From: Microvirga calopogonii
GTDB taxonomy: Bacteria > Pseudomonadota > Alphaproteobacteria > Rhizobiales > Beijerinckiaceae
Assembly: GCF_003347665.1 (NCBI RefSeq)
Contig: NZ_QDGA01000018.1
Location: 43,042-107,041 of the forward strand
Length of the DNA stretch: 64,000 nucleotides
Direction: 5' to 3'
Below, one piece after another: positions 18,035 to 27,546 of this stretch. The position numbers and the translations under genes were made by a program. Position 1 is the stretch's first letter; each line of letters starts with the position of its first letter. The notes beneath the pieces were generated by a model that saw only the letters and a program-made list of their open reading frames with translations, was not told the origin of the DNA and searched no databases.

Positions 18035-19195
18035 TTAAGCCGCCAGTTCCGCAATCACCGCATTGAGCACCGGAAAGCCCTTCGGCGTCACGGCGAGGCG
18101 TGAGCCGTCATAGCGGACCAGCCCCTCCTCTTCGAGGATCCGCAGGCCGCGCTGATTGAGCGTCTTGCCGGTGAATGCCTCGAAGCGCCGTGAATCGACG
18201 CCTTCCTTCAACCGAAGGCCCATGAGCAGGAACTCGTCGCCCTCGGCCTCGGAGGTCAGGACCTCCTCGTCGATGACCCCATGGCCTTCGCGCTCCACCC
18301 GCTCCAGCCAGGTCTCCGGATGCTTCTCCGTGGCGGTCGCGAGCCGCGCATTTCCGGTGACGAGGCGTCCATGGGCGCCGGGACCGATGCCCGCATATTC
18401 GCCATAGCGCCAATAGAGCAGGTTGTGGCGGGATTCCGCTCCGGGCCGGGCGTGGTTCGAGATCTCGTAGGCCGGGAGCCCGTGTTTCTCGCACACGTCC
18501 TGCGTGATGTCGTAGAGCGCGCGGCCGGTCTCCTCGTCGGGCACCGTGATCTTCCCCGCATCGTAGAGACGCTGATACCAAGTGCCCGGCTCGATGGTGA
18601 GCTGGTAGAGCGACAGGTGCTCGACCGCATGGGAGATCGCCTGCTCCAGCTCCGCGCCCCATGCTTGGGGTGTCTGACCGGGCCGCGCATAGATAAGGTC
18701 GAAGGAATAACGCTCGAAGATGGAGGCGGCGATCTTCACCGCCCCCAGGGCCTCGTCGACCGAATGCATGCGCCCCAGGCGCTTCAAGTCCGGATCGTTG
18801 AGCGCCTGGACGCCGAGCGAGACCCGGTTGATGCCCGCATGCCGGTAGCCACGAAAGCGCTCGGCCTCGACGCTGGTGGGATTGGCCTCCAGCGTCACCT
18901 CGGCCCTGGGATCGACGGCCCAGGCCCCGCCGATGGCATCGAGGATCGCACCCACGGTTTCCGGCTTCATCAGGGATGGCGTCCCGCCGCCGAAGAAGAT
19001 GCTCGTGACCGTCCGTCCCGGAATGCGTGCCGCCGTATGGGCGATCTCCCGCCGGAAGGCCGCCAGAAACCGCTCCTGATCCACCGGCTGATGGCGGACA
19101 TGGCTGTTGAAGTCGCAATAGGGGCACTTGGAGGCACAGAAGGGCCAGTGGACATAAACGCCAAAGCCCACATCGCGCGTCGGATGATCGATCAT
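18035..19195 (-). CDS. hemW: Radical SAM heme chaperone HemW (coproporphyrinogen III oxidase-like)
   Basis: A 386-residue radical SAM protein. FGVYVHWPFCASKCPYCDF (about residues 10-28) has the CxxxCxxC cluster site plus the extra Cys-containing YCDF of the HemN/HemW group. SIFFGGGTPSLM (about 64), VTLEANPTSVE, NRVSLGVQALND (about 115) and SLYQLTIEPGTWY follow. It lacks the N-terminal extension of true HemN, so heme transfer rather than decarboxylation is expected. The ATG at 19195 begins the conserved region. In many alphaproteobacteria hemW lies beside rdgB and rph; here rdgB and rph are about 3 kb away with TetR, DUF2852 and RTX genes inserted between. Confidence 0.93.
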   Translation of the reverse strand: MIDHPTRDVGFGVYVHWPFCASKCPYCDFNSHVRHQPVDQERFLAAFRREIAHTAARIPGRTVTSIFFGGGTPSLMKPETVGAILDAIGGAWAVDPRAEVTLEANPTSVEAERFRGYRHAGINRVSLGVQALNDPDLKRLGRMHSVDEALGAVKIAASIFERYSFDLIYARPGQTPQAWGAELEQAISHAVEHLSLYQLTIEPGTWYQRLYDAGKITVPDEETGRALYDITQDVCEKHGLPAYEISNHARPGAESRHNLLYWRYGEYAGIGPGAHGRLVTGNARLATATEKHPETWLERVEREGHGVIDEEVLTSEAEGDEFLLMGLRLKEGVDSRRFEAFTGKTLNQRGLRILEEEGLVRYDGSRLAVTPKGFPVLNAVIAELAA

Positions 19196-19262
19196 AGGGC
19201 GTATATGGCAGGTCGGAGGGCGAACGTCACGGGTGCCGGTGTCGCGCAGGACAAGCCTTCGG

Positions 19263-19372
19263 TGTCGTTCCCGGCCGAAGCGGAGCGAACGGGAAGGGAA
19301 TCCACTTACACGCTCAGCGCCAGGGGATCCCCTTCCCTCGCCTGCGGCTCGCCGGGGATGACAACGCGCGGA
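19263..19372. repeat. Palindromic intergenic repeat, copy 4
   Basis: TGTCGTTCCCGGC at the left pairs with GCCGGGGATGACA at the right (2 mismatches), with an inner pair GGGAAGGGAATCC and GGATCCCCTTCCC. The element occupies the divergent region between hemW and the TetR gene (19196-19494), so promoters must lie around or inside it. Confidence 0.65.
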
Positions 19373-19494
19373 CCACTGCAAAGGATTTCCGGACCTCTTC
19401 ACTCACAAGGTTGTTCTCCTCTACAGACCCTTCCGTTCTGGTCTCCGACGCTGCGGGGCCCTATGATCGGCAGGCAAAGAGTCAGGAACCCACC

Positions 19495-20166
19495 ATGCGG
19501 CATTGGCGCGGCCCGTTCGACCGGCAGGGCTATCACCACGGCAATCTGAAGGAAGCGCTCATCGAGGCGGCGCAGCGCTTCATTGCCGAGCGGGGGATCG
19601 GTGGGTTCACGCTCGCCGATGCGGCCAAGCTGGTCGGCGTCACGCCGGCGGCGCTCTACCGTCATTTTCGCGGCCGGGACGCCCTTGTGGCCGAGGTCGC
19701 CTTCCGCGGCTACGACGAATTGGCGAAGCGGTTGGGCCGAGCCCTGCAGAGCGAGGGCACGGCGCTGGAGCGCTTCACCCGGATGGGCGAGGCCTATCTC
19801 GCCTTCGCCGAGCAGGAGCCGGGCTTCTACACGGCGATGTTCTCGGCCAAGCCCACCGACGGGGAGGCTTCCTGCGGCCCCTTCTGGGCCAAGAGCATCC
19901 AGAGCGGCGGCAAGCCCGTCGGGAACGCTTTCGATTTCCTGGTCGAAGCCCTGTCTCAGACGTTCCCCGAAGGCTTCCAGAGCGTCGACGTCCGCTTCAT
20001 CGCCATCGAGGTCTGGGCGCTGTCCCATGGCATCGCCACGCTCGATGCCGCCGGCCAGCTGCCCAAGGGCCCCGGCCTGCCGGACAAGTACGAGTTGCTC
20101 CGGGCCGGTGTACTGGCCCTGGTTCATGGCGCCCTGAAGGAGCGCTCGGACACCTCGTCGAAATAA
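19495..20166 (+). CDS. TetR/AcrR family transcriptional regulator
   Basis: A 223-residue repressor. The N-terminal HTH is plain: LIEAAQRFIAERGIGGFTLADAAKLVGVTPAALYRHF (in pieces, residues 20-56). The C-terminal domain has the TetR_C_33-like YLAFAEQEPGFYTAMFS and IEVWALSHGIATL, seen in WHG-domain regulators. The ATG at 19495 was chosen for AGGA 8 nt upstream. A DUF2852 gene follows 75 bp later with a perfect 9-7-9 inverted repeat just ahead of its start, a candidate operator for this protein. Ligand unknown. Confidence 0.9.
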   Translation: MRHWRGPFDRQGYHHGNLKEALIEAAQRFIAERGIGGFTLADAAKLVGVTPAALYRHFRGRDALVAEVAFRGYDELAKRLGRALQSEGTALERFTRMGEAYLAFAEQEPGFYTAMFSAKPTDGEASCGPFWAKSIQSGGKPVGNAFDFLVEALSQTFPEGFQSVDVRFIAIEVWALSHGIATLDAAGQLPKGPGLPDKYELLRAGVLALVHGALKERSDTSSK

Positions 20167-20205
20167 TCGAAGAAACCTCTCTTGAAAGCGCCGAAATCGA
20201 TCCGC

Positions 20206-20230
20206 ATGTTAATGTTGTTAGCATTAACAT
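20206..20230. promoter_or_regulatory. Perfect 9-7-9 inverted repeat, candidate TetR-type operator
   Basis: ATGTTAATG (20206-20214) and CATTAACAT (20222-20230) are exact reverse complements separated by TTGTTAG. The site ends 11 bp before the DUF2852 start codon and 39 bp after the TetR gene stop. Its AT-richness stands out. As an operator it would repress the downstream gene; as RNA it could also form a hairpin beside the ribosome-binding site. Confidence 0.55.
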
Positions 20231-20241
20231 AGGGACCTCCA

Positions 20242-20721
20242 ATGTCTGACTCTGCCTCCGCCGCCTGGAACGCGGGCCCGCATACGGGCCCCTGGAACAA
20301 CGGCGCTCAACACCGCCGCTGCGGGCGCAGGCCCGGTCGCGGCCTGGAGATCGCCGGCATCATTCTGGGCTTCATCTTTGTCTGGCCGCTCGCGCTGGCC
20401 TATCTGGTATGGAAAATGTGTGGATATCCGAAATACGATGAGGCCAAGGCCTTCGTCCGCGACACCCTTGGCCGAGCGCGGGACGACTTCTTCGCCTCGC
20501 GCGGCCCTGCCGGGTTCGGTGGTTTCGCCAGCACGGGCAATGCGGCCTTCGACGAATACCGTCGCAGCGAGCTGGAGCGCCTCGAAGCGGAGCGTCGCAA
20601 GCTCGACGAGGAGGCCCGCGACTTCCGCAACTTCGTCGAGGAGCTGAAGCGGGCCAAGGACCGCGAGGAGTTCGACGCCTACATGGCCAAGCGCCGCGGC
20701 AACGGCACGACAAACGTCTGA
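20242..20721 (+). CDS. DUF2852 membrane protein
   Basis: A 159-residue protein of unknown function matching DUF2852. After a polar start comes one membrane segment (IAGIILGFIFVWPLALAYLVW, about residues 38-57). The soluble C-terminal half is a charged helix, ERLEAERRKLDEEARDFRNF followed by VEELKRAKDREEFDAYMA, probably coiled coil. GGGACC lies just before the ATG. The gene follows a TetR regulator and is preceded by a palindromic site, so it is probably regulated by that protein. A GC-rich palindrome follows as terminator. Confidence 0.88.
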   Translation: MSDSASAAWNAGPHTGPWNNGAQHRRCGRRPGRGLEIAGIILGFIFVWPLALAYLVWKMCGYPKYDEAKAFVRDTLGRARDDFFASRGPAGFGGFASTGNAAFDEYRRSELERLEAERRKLDEEARDFRNFVEELKRAKDREEFDAYMAKRRGNGTTNV

Positions 20722-20740
20722 TCGGCCTGACAAAATTACT

Positions 20741-20764
20741 GGAGCGCCCCCCGGGGGGCGCTCC
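20741..20764. terminator. Bidirectional GC-rich hairpin between DUF2852 and RTX genes
   Basis: A perfect 24-bp palindrome: GGAGCGCCCCCC followed by GGGGGGCGCTCC. It stands between two convergent genes. Flanking T tracts are weak, so Rho-independent action is likely but not certain. Confidence 0.7.
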
Positions 20765-20795
20765 ATTCCGTATCTGGCGGATCTGTCCTGACCGC

Positions 20796-21899
20796 TCAGA
20801 TCACGAAGAAGTCGCCCGCCCCTACGGCTTTCTTGGGCAGCTTGGCGATGGCGATCTGCGCCTTGGCGCCCGTTCCGTCCGGGTCGTAGTAAAGAACGCC
20901 CTTGCCCTTATCCCAGATGATCCGGTCGTCACCATCGTGAGCCTTGGAGCCGGAATAGAAGGCCTTGGATGCCATCTTCTTGGGTGCCGCCATCGTACCG
21001 GCCTTGCCGAGGCCTTTGAACACCGCGTCGTCGAGCCAGATATCGTCGTCCTTGGCGCGGAAATCCGTGATGGTATCGACGTTCGTCTTCTTGTTCGGTG
21101 CCGTGTTGAACACGAACACGTCCTTTCCGGCCCCGCCCGTCAGGGTGTCCTTGCCGGCGCCACCGGCGAGGGTGTCGTTGCCGCCCATGCCGCTGAAGAT
21201 GTCGATATCGGCACCGCCCACGAGATAATGGGCGAAGTCATTCCCCGTCACGTTCTCACGGGCGACATCGCCGACCTGCACCGTCAGGGTCTGGGTGTGA
21301 GAGAACCCGGTGCTCCCAACCACCTTCACGGTGACCGTGTGGCTCGTGGCCTGCTCATAGTCGAGCTTGAGGCCGTCACGGACCTTGAGCTGCGCCCCTT
21401 CGAGCACAAAACGGCCACCCGCGTCGTCGATCAGTTGGTATTGGACGGAGCCAGTCTGTTGTTGGGTCACATTGGCGAGGGAGAGTTCGCCAATGAACGT
21501 GCCTGTAGCGGCTGCCTCGGCGATGGGGCCGCCGCCGAGAGCCAGCTGCGGCGGCGCGATACCGGCGAAATGGCCTTGGTAGATGGTGTCCTGACTAGTG
21601 CCCGACACAACGGCCCAGGTCACAACCCAGGTTCCGTCGCTAAGAGCTGTCACGGTAGGATGGACGGTAGCGGAATTAATCTCCGCTGTATTCACCTGCT
21701 CAGCAGGCCCTACAGCAACCCCGGAAGCGTAGTATACTTGGGCCCAAACCGTGCTGAAGGTCGCTTCATATGTTGTTGACCATACAGTGACCCACCCTCC
21801 CCCTGGCAGCGCGGCCACTGAAGAACCGGTGACCTCATAGTCATTATGAGATAGATCGCCGGTGATTTTGATTTCCTGCCCAATTCGACTAAGCGCCAT
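20796..21899 (-). CDS. RTX-type calcium-binding secreted protein
   Basis: A 367-residue protein without an N-terminal signal. Residues 1-110 resemble the beta-strand repeats often found in such proteins (GGGWVTVWSTTY, DGTWVVTWAVV). A cadherin-like stretch follows (about 120-215). RTX nonapeptides are at about 225-260 (SGMGGNDTLAGGAGKDTLTG, then GGAGKDVFVF), and a C-terminal block (ADDRIIWDKGKGVLYYDPDG-like, then AIAKLPKKAVGAGDFFVI) is typical of type I secretion substrates. Calcium would fold it after export. No type I transporter is nearby. A perfect inverted repeat lies 29 bp upstream of the start. Function unknown, perhaps adhesion or surface attachment. Confidence 0.85.
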   Translation of the reverse strand: MALSRIGQEIKITGDLSHNDYEVTGSSVAALPGGGWVTVWSTTYEATFSTVWAQVYYASGVAVGPAEQVNTAEINSATVHPTVTALSDGTWVVTWAVVSGTSQDTIYQGHFAGIAPPQLALGGGPIAEAAATGTFIGELSLANVTQQQTGSVQYQLIDDAGGRFVLEGAQLKVRDGLKLDYEQATSHTVTVKVVGSTGFSHTQTLTVQVGDVARENVTGNDFAHYLVGGADIDIFSGMGGNDTLAGGAGKDTLTGGAGKDVFVFNTAPNKKTNVDTITDFRAKDDDIWLDDAVFKGLGKAGTMAAPKKMASKAFYSGSKAHDGDDRIIWDKGKGVLYYDPDGTGAKAQIAIAKLPKKAVGAGDFFVI

Positions 21900-21927
21900 G
21901 GTCTCACCCTTCGAAAGGTAGATTTAT

Positions 21928-21952
21928 GGTAACGTTATTTAAAAACGTTACC
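21928..21952. promoter_or_regulatory. Perfect 9-7-9 inverted repeat upstream of the RTX gene
   Basis: GGTAACGTT (21928-21936) and AACGTTACC (21944-21952) are exact reverse complements separated by ATTTAAA. It is 29-53 bp upstream of the RTX start codon (minus strand) in an AT-rich spot, where a repressor would block the promoter. The geometry equals the site at 20206-20230 but the half-sites differ. Confidence 0.5.
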
Positions 21953-22027
21953 GTGAGCGCTAGCAGAATTTTCCGCCTGGGTCGAGCGTCAGGTTTTCCA
22001 AGCGAGCAGTTGTCGTGATGGCAAATC

Positions 22028-22669
22028 TCAGGTCCTCCTGAGACACCCGGCCGCCAGCTTCAGGAACGCCCGCGCCCGGTGGGAGAGGCCTTCCGGCTCG
22101 GGCTTCGACCAGTCGATGCCGTGCTTCTCCTCCGACGAGATTTCCCCGAAAGTCTCGGAGAAACCATCCGGCTGGAACATGGGGTCGTAGCCGAAGCCTT
22201 TGTCGCCGCGCGGGGGCCACACGACTTGGCCGAACACCCGCCCCTCGAACAGCTCCTCGTGCCCGTCGGGCCAGGCGATGACGAGGGCGGAGACGAAATG
22301 GGCCCTGCGATCCGTCGCCTCTCGCTTCGAAAGCTCGCGCTCCACCCGCTCCATGGCGGCATGAAAATCTCTCTTCGGCCCGGCCCAATCGGCCGTGAAC
22401 AGGCCAGGAGCCCCGTCCAAGGCATGCACGCACAGGCCGGAATCATCCGAAAATGCCGGCAAGCCTGTGGCCTTGGCCGCCGCATGGGCTTTGATGGCGG
22501 CATTTTCGGCGAACATGTGCCCCGTCTCGTCTGGAACGGGCAATCCGAGTTCGCCCGCCGAGACGGCCTCGATGCCGAACGGCGCGAGCAATTCCTGCAT
22601 CTCGCGCAGCTTGCCGGCGTTGTGGGTGGCGATGACGACCTTGCCGGTGAGGGGGCGGTGGGTGCTCAT
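22028..22669 (-). CDS. rdgB: XTP/dITP diphosphatase (RdgB/HAM1)
   Basis: A 213-residue house-cleaning enzyme that hydrolyses dITP, XTP and ITP to monophosphates. The motifs [12 protein letters not shown] (residues 13-24), [19 protein letters not shown] (about 72-90), [15 protein letters not shown] and the C-terminal [19 protein letters not shown] with GLSHRARAF are all canonical. The ATG at 22669 overlaps the rph stop (ATGA), so it is translationally coupled to rph. Length is normal. Confidence 0.96.
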   Translation of the reverse strand: MSTHRPLTGKVVIATHNAGKLREMQELLAPFGIEAVSAGELGLPVPDETGHMFAENAAIKAHAAAKATGLPAFSDDSGLCVHALDGAPGLFTADWAGPKRDFHAAMERVERELSKREATDRRAHFVSALVIAWPDGHEELFEGRVFGQVVWPPRGDKGFGYDPMFQPDGFSETFGEISSEEKHGIDWSKPEPEGLSHRARAFLKLAAGCLRRT

Positions 22670-23379
22670 GCGATGGCCTTCTTCTGCAGGTCCACGAGTT
22701 GTGCCACGCCCGCCTTGGCAAGCCGCAAGAGGCCCAGGAACTCCTCCTCGGTGAAGGGCTTGCCCTCGGCCGTGCCCTGCACTTCGACGATCCCGCCCGA
22801 GCCCGTGATGACGAAATTGGCGTCGGTCTCGGCGGCGGAATCCTCCGCATAGTCGAGATCGAGAACCGGCTGCCCCTTGTAGATGCCGCACGAAATGGCC
22901 GCCACGGGCTCGCGCAGGGGGTTGATCGAGATGATCGAACGGTTCTGCATCCAGGTGAAGCATTCGTGCAGCGCCACCCAGGCGCCGGTGATGGAGGCGG
23001 TGCGGGTGCCGCCATCGGCCTGGATCACGTCGCAATCGACGACGATCTGCTTTTCACCGATGGCCGGCAGGTTGACGACGGCGCGAAGCGAACGGCCGAT
23101 GAGGCGCTGGATTTCCTGGGTACGGCCAGACGGCTTGCCGGAATTGACCTCGCGGCGGGTGCGCTCGTGGGTGGCCCGGGGCAGCATGGAATATTCCGCC
23201 GTGACCCAGCCGCGTCCGGTGCCGCGCAGCCACGGCGGGCCCTTTTCCTCAAGGGATGCGGTGCAGATCACCTTCGTGTTGCCGAAGGACACGAGACAGG
23301 AGCCTTCCGCATAACGCGCGACGCCACGCTCCAGGGTGACGGGGCGCAGTTCGTCGGGGGCGCGGTTGGACGGACGCAT
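22666..23379 (-). CDS. rph: Ribonuclease PH
   Basis: A 237-residue phosphorolytic 3' exoribonuclease that trims tRNA ends. [39 protein letters not shown] (about 61-80), [18 protein letters not shown] and [19 protein letters not shown] are family hallmarks, with the catalytic Asp and the phosphate-binding Arg/Thr present. The hexamer-forming C-terminus is intact. It is the first gene of an rph-rdgB operon divergent from hrcA, a common Hyphomicrobiales arrangement. Confidence 0.97.
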   Translation of the reverse strand: MRPSNRAPDELRPVTLERGVARYAEGSCLVSFGNTKVICTASLEEKGPPWLRGTGRGWVTAEYSMLPRATHERTRREVNSGKPSGRTQEIQRLIGRSLRAVVNLPAIGEKQIVVDCDVIQADGGTRTASITGAWVALHECFTWMQNRSIISINPLREPVAAISCGIYKGQPVLDLDYAEDSAAETDANFVITGSGGIVEVQGTAEGKPFTEEEFLGLLRLAKAGVAQLVDLQKKAIA

Positions 23380-23436
23380 GGCGGTTTCTCCTGAAAGATC
23401 TTGCGATTCCCGCCTGTTTGAGGCCGCGAGAACGAT

Positions 23437-23459
23437 TAGGCAAGCGCAAGGCTTGCCTA
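23437..23459. promoter_or_regulatory. Inverted repeat in the rph/hrcA divergent region
   Basis: TAGGCAAGC (23437-23445) and GCTTGCCTA (23451-23459) pair perfectly across a 5-nt spacer. It sits midway between rph and hrcA. It is not the CIRCE element bound by HrcA (TTAGCACTC-N9-GAGTGCTAA). It may be an operator or a fragment of a mobile intergenic repeat. Confidence 0.4.
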
Positions 23460-23526
23460 CGAGGCCTCCGATCCGCACATAATATCGACTTGCAGGGTGG
23501 AATTGTGGGAGCGTAGAACCCTTCGG

Positions 23527-24618
23527 ATGCATCCAACCGGTCCTTTTTCCCATCTGTCGGAAACCCGCGCCATCGCGGAGCTTAACGACCGTTCCCGTGA
23601 GATCTTCCGCCAGATCGTCGAGAGCTATCTCATGACCGGCGAGCCCGTGGGCTCGCGCCATCTCTCGCGCATCCTGCCGATGACGCTTTCACCGGCCTCG
23701 ATCCGCAACGTGATGGCGGACCTGGAGGCCGCGGGCCTGATCTTCGCGCCCCATACCAGCGCGGGCCGTCTGCCGACCGAAACAGGTCTGCGTTTCTTCG
23801 TCGATGCCATGATGGAGATCGGCGACGTCACATCCGAGGAGCGCTCGCGCATCGAGGCGCAGATGCGGGCGGCCGCCTCGGGCCATACCTTGGAAACGGC
23901 CCTTGCCGAGGCCTCGGCCCTGCTGTCGGGGGTCTCGCGCGGCGCCGGCGTCGTCGTGACCTCGAAGTCCAATGCCCGCCTGAGGCACATCGAATTCGTG
24001 CGGCTCGACCCCACCCGCGCCCTGGTCGTGCTCGTCTCCGAGGACGGCTCGGTGGAGAACCGCCTCCTCGATTTGCCTGCGGGCCTGCCGGCCGGCGCCC
24101 TGGTGGAGGCGGGCAATTTTCTCAATGCCCGCATCCAGGGCAAGACGCTCGGCGACATCAAGCGCGAGATCCAGACCCGCCGCGAAGACATGGAGCGCGA
24201 GCTCGACGTCCTCACCGCCCGGCTCGTCGAAGCGGGACTTGCCACCACCGTGGGCCCGGCGGATTCCCGCCAGCTCATCGTGCGCGGCCAAGCCAACCTC
24301 CTCGACGACCTGAAGGCCGCGGAGGACCTGGAACGGATCCGCCTGCTCTTCTCCGACCTGGAAACCCAGACCGACGTGATCGACCTCCTGAGCCGCGCCG
24401 AGGGCGGCGAAGGCGTGCGCATCTTCATCGGCTCGGAGAATAAGCTCTTTTCGCTCTCCGGCTCCTCGATGATCGCCGCCCCCTTTCGTGACGGCAGCCA
24501 GAAGATCGTCGGAGTTCTCGGCGTCATCGGCCCGACGCGCCTCAACTATGCGCGCATCGTCCCGATGGTGGATTACACCGCCAAGGTGATCACGCGCATT
24601 CTGGAGCGGGGACGGTAA
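23527..24618 (+). CDS. hrcA: Heat-inducible transcription repressor HrcA
   Basis: A 363-residue repressor of chaperone operons that binds CIRCE and is kept active by GroEL. The N-terminal winged helix is clear: [31 protein letters not shown] (in pieces, residues 18-48), [19 protein letters not shown] and [19 protein letters not shown]. The C-terminal GAF-like domain includes [19 protein letters not shown] and [21 protein letters not shown]. The ATG at 23527 was taken over a GTG ten codons upstream. In most relatives grpE follows; here a small secreted-protein gene does, and no CIRCE copy was noticed in the window. Confidence 0.95.
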   Translation: MHPTGPFSHLSETRAIAELNDRSREIFRQIVESYLMTGEPVGSRHLSRILPMTLSPASIRNVMADLEAAGLIFAPHTSAGRLPTETGLRFFVDAMMEIGDVTSEERSRIEAQMRAAASGHTLETALAEASALLSGVSRGAGVVVTSKSNARLRHIEFVRLDPTRALVVLVSEDGSVENRLLDLPAGLPAGALVEAGNFLNARIQGKTLGDIKREIQTRREDMERELDVLTARLVEAGLATTVGPADSRQLIVRGQANLLDDLKAAEDLERIRLLFSDLETQTDVIDLLSRAEGGEGVRIFIGSENKLFSLSGSSMIAAPFRDGSQKIVGVLGVIGPTRLNYARIVPMVDYTAKVITRILERGR

Positions 24619-24740
24619 GACTCCCGCCCGTTCGGCGGCGCCGACATATCGTGGTGCCACAAGGGAACCATCCTGGCCCGAAGCGTTAAACCTCCTGTCC
24701 GCGAACGCGGCCTATGTTCCCATCGATGGAGGAGGTTTCC

Positions 24741-25142
24741 TTGAAGACAGCAGCGATCATCGCCGGCGCCGGTCTCATGATGCTCGGCACCCTTGCCCAG
24801 GCCCAGACCAGCGGCACTCCCGGCTCTCCGTTCCCGAACGCCGCCCCGCACGAAGTGCAGATGATCAACGGCGTGCCCTGCCGCACCATTCTCGACCGCG
24901 AGAGCAACACGCGCATCCCGGTTCAGTGCGCCAGCTCGGCCGGCATGATCGGCATGGACCCGACGACGACCGGAAGCGTCCTGATGGCTCCCGCCGGCCG
25001 GGCCCCTGTGTCCGGCACGCCAGCCTCCGCCTTCCCCACGGCAGCCCCTCATGAAATCCGCGTCATCAACGGCATTCCCTGCCGCACCGTCCTGGTCCAG
25101 GGCACCGATCAGCGCGTTCCCGTCGAGTGTGCCGCACGGTAA
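24741..25142 (+). CDS. Small exported protein made of two tandem repeats
   Basis: I do not recognise the family. Starting at a TTG with GGAGGAGG-type sequence about 8 nt upstream, it has 133 residues and begins with a good signal peptide (MKTAAIIAGAGLMMLGTLAQ, cleaved after AQA). The mature part is a duplication: SGTPGSPFPNAAPHEVQMIN with GVPCRTIL and, about 65 residues on, SGTPASAFPTAAPHEIRVIN with GIPCRTVL. Each unit ends in a second Cys (RIPVQC, RVPVEC), so one disulfide per unit is likely. The linker carries DPTTTGSVLMAPAGRAP. GGAAC-N15-CGTT upstream (24664-24687) is one base short of the EcfG spacing. Probably periplasmic. Confidence 0.75.
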   Translation: MKTAAIIAGAGLMMLGTLAQAQTSGTPGSPFPNAAPHEVQMINGVPCRTILDRESNTRIPVQCASSAGMIGMDPTTTGSVLMAPAGRAPVSGTPASAFPTAAPHEIRVINGIPCRTVLVQGTDQRVPVECAAR

Positions 25143-25476
25143 CCGCTACGCTTTGTCCGGCAGGCGCGGACATCCTGTTCTGCGCCTGCCTCGACCTCGA
25201 TGAAAACCGCTCGCATGAGCGCCTGAATCGCGCCCTTGGACCTGACAACGCGTCCTAACATGGGCAGCGGAGCTTCGATGGCCGCGCCGATCCGAGCGGG
25301 AGCTCCACGAGCGGGCACCTGCATTTTGGCGGATGGAAGCGATCATCGTCACGAAGTGGCGGATTTTCCCAACGGGCACGAGCTTCCCGCCCGCACCGGC
25401 CTGGATATCTGGCCTCCCTTGGCTTTGGGGGCCACCCCTGCTATTGCGACCTGAACATTCTTATATTTGCAGAATT
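25143..25476. other. Intergenic region upstream of lepA, no gene recognised
   Basis: A 334-bp gap. Short open frames on both strands show no protein-like pattern. The last 40 bp before lepA are AT-richer (ACATTCTTATATTTGCAG) and probably hold its promoter or leader. No RNA structure recognised. Confidence 0.4.
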
Positions 25477-27282
<1,806 letters not shown>

Positions 27283-27318
27283 TCTCCGGTTTCAATCGAC
27301 GCGAGACACCTTGCAAAG

Positions 27319-27346
27319 CGCGCCGGCCATCACCGGCGCGTTTTTT
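27319..27346 (+). terminator. Rho-independent terminator of lepA
   Basis: CGCGCCGG (27319-27326) pairs with CCGGCGCG (27333-27340) across a CCATCA loop and is followed by six T residues. It begins 37 bp after the lepA stop. Confidence 0.92.
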
Positions 27347-27546
27347 CGTTCGAGCAGCTCACGGGCGCGGGCGGGAACCGGCCCCACATCCCAGAGTTCA
27401 ACACAGGCACGGGGCCTCGGCCTGACGAATGGTCGTATGCTGAAGGAACGGGGTCTTCGGACGCCGGGCTTCGGCTCGTCCGTTCCGACCGAACCTTTCG
27501 CAAACCGCACATCCGAGCCACAGGATCTCACTTTTCAGGAGAACCC

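Noticed and set aside
23380..23526. CIRCE operator near hrcA
   Set aside because: The required TTAGCACTC/GAGTGCTAA half-sites are absent; the inverted repeat present is different.
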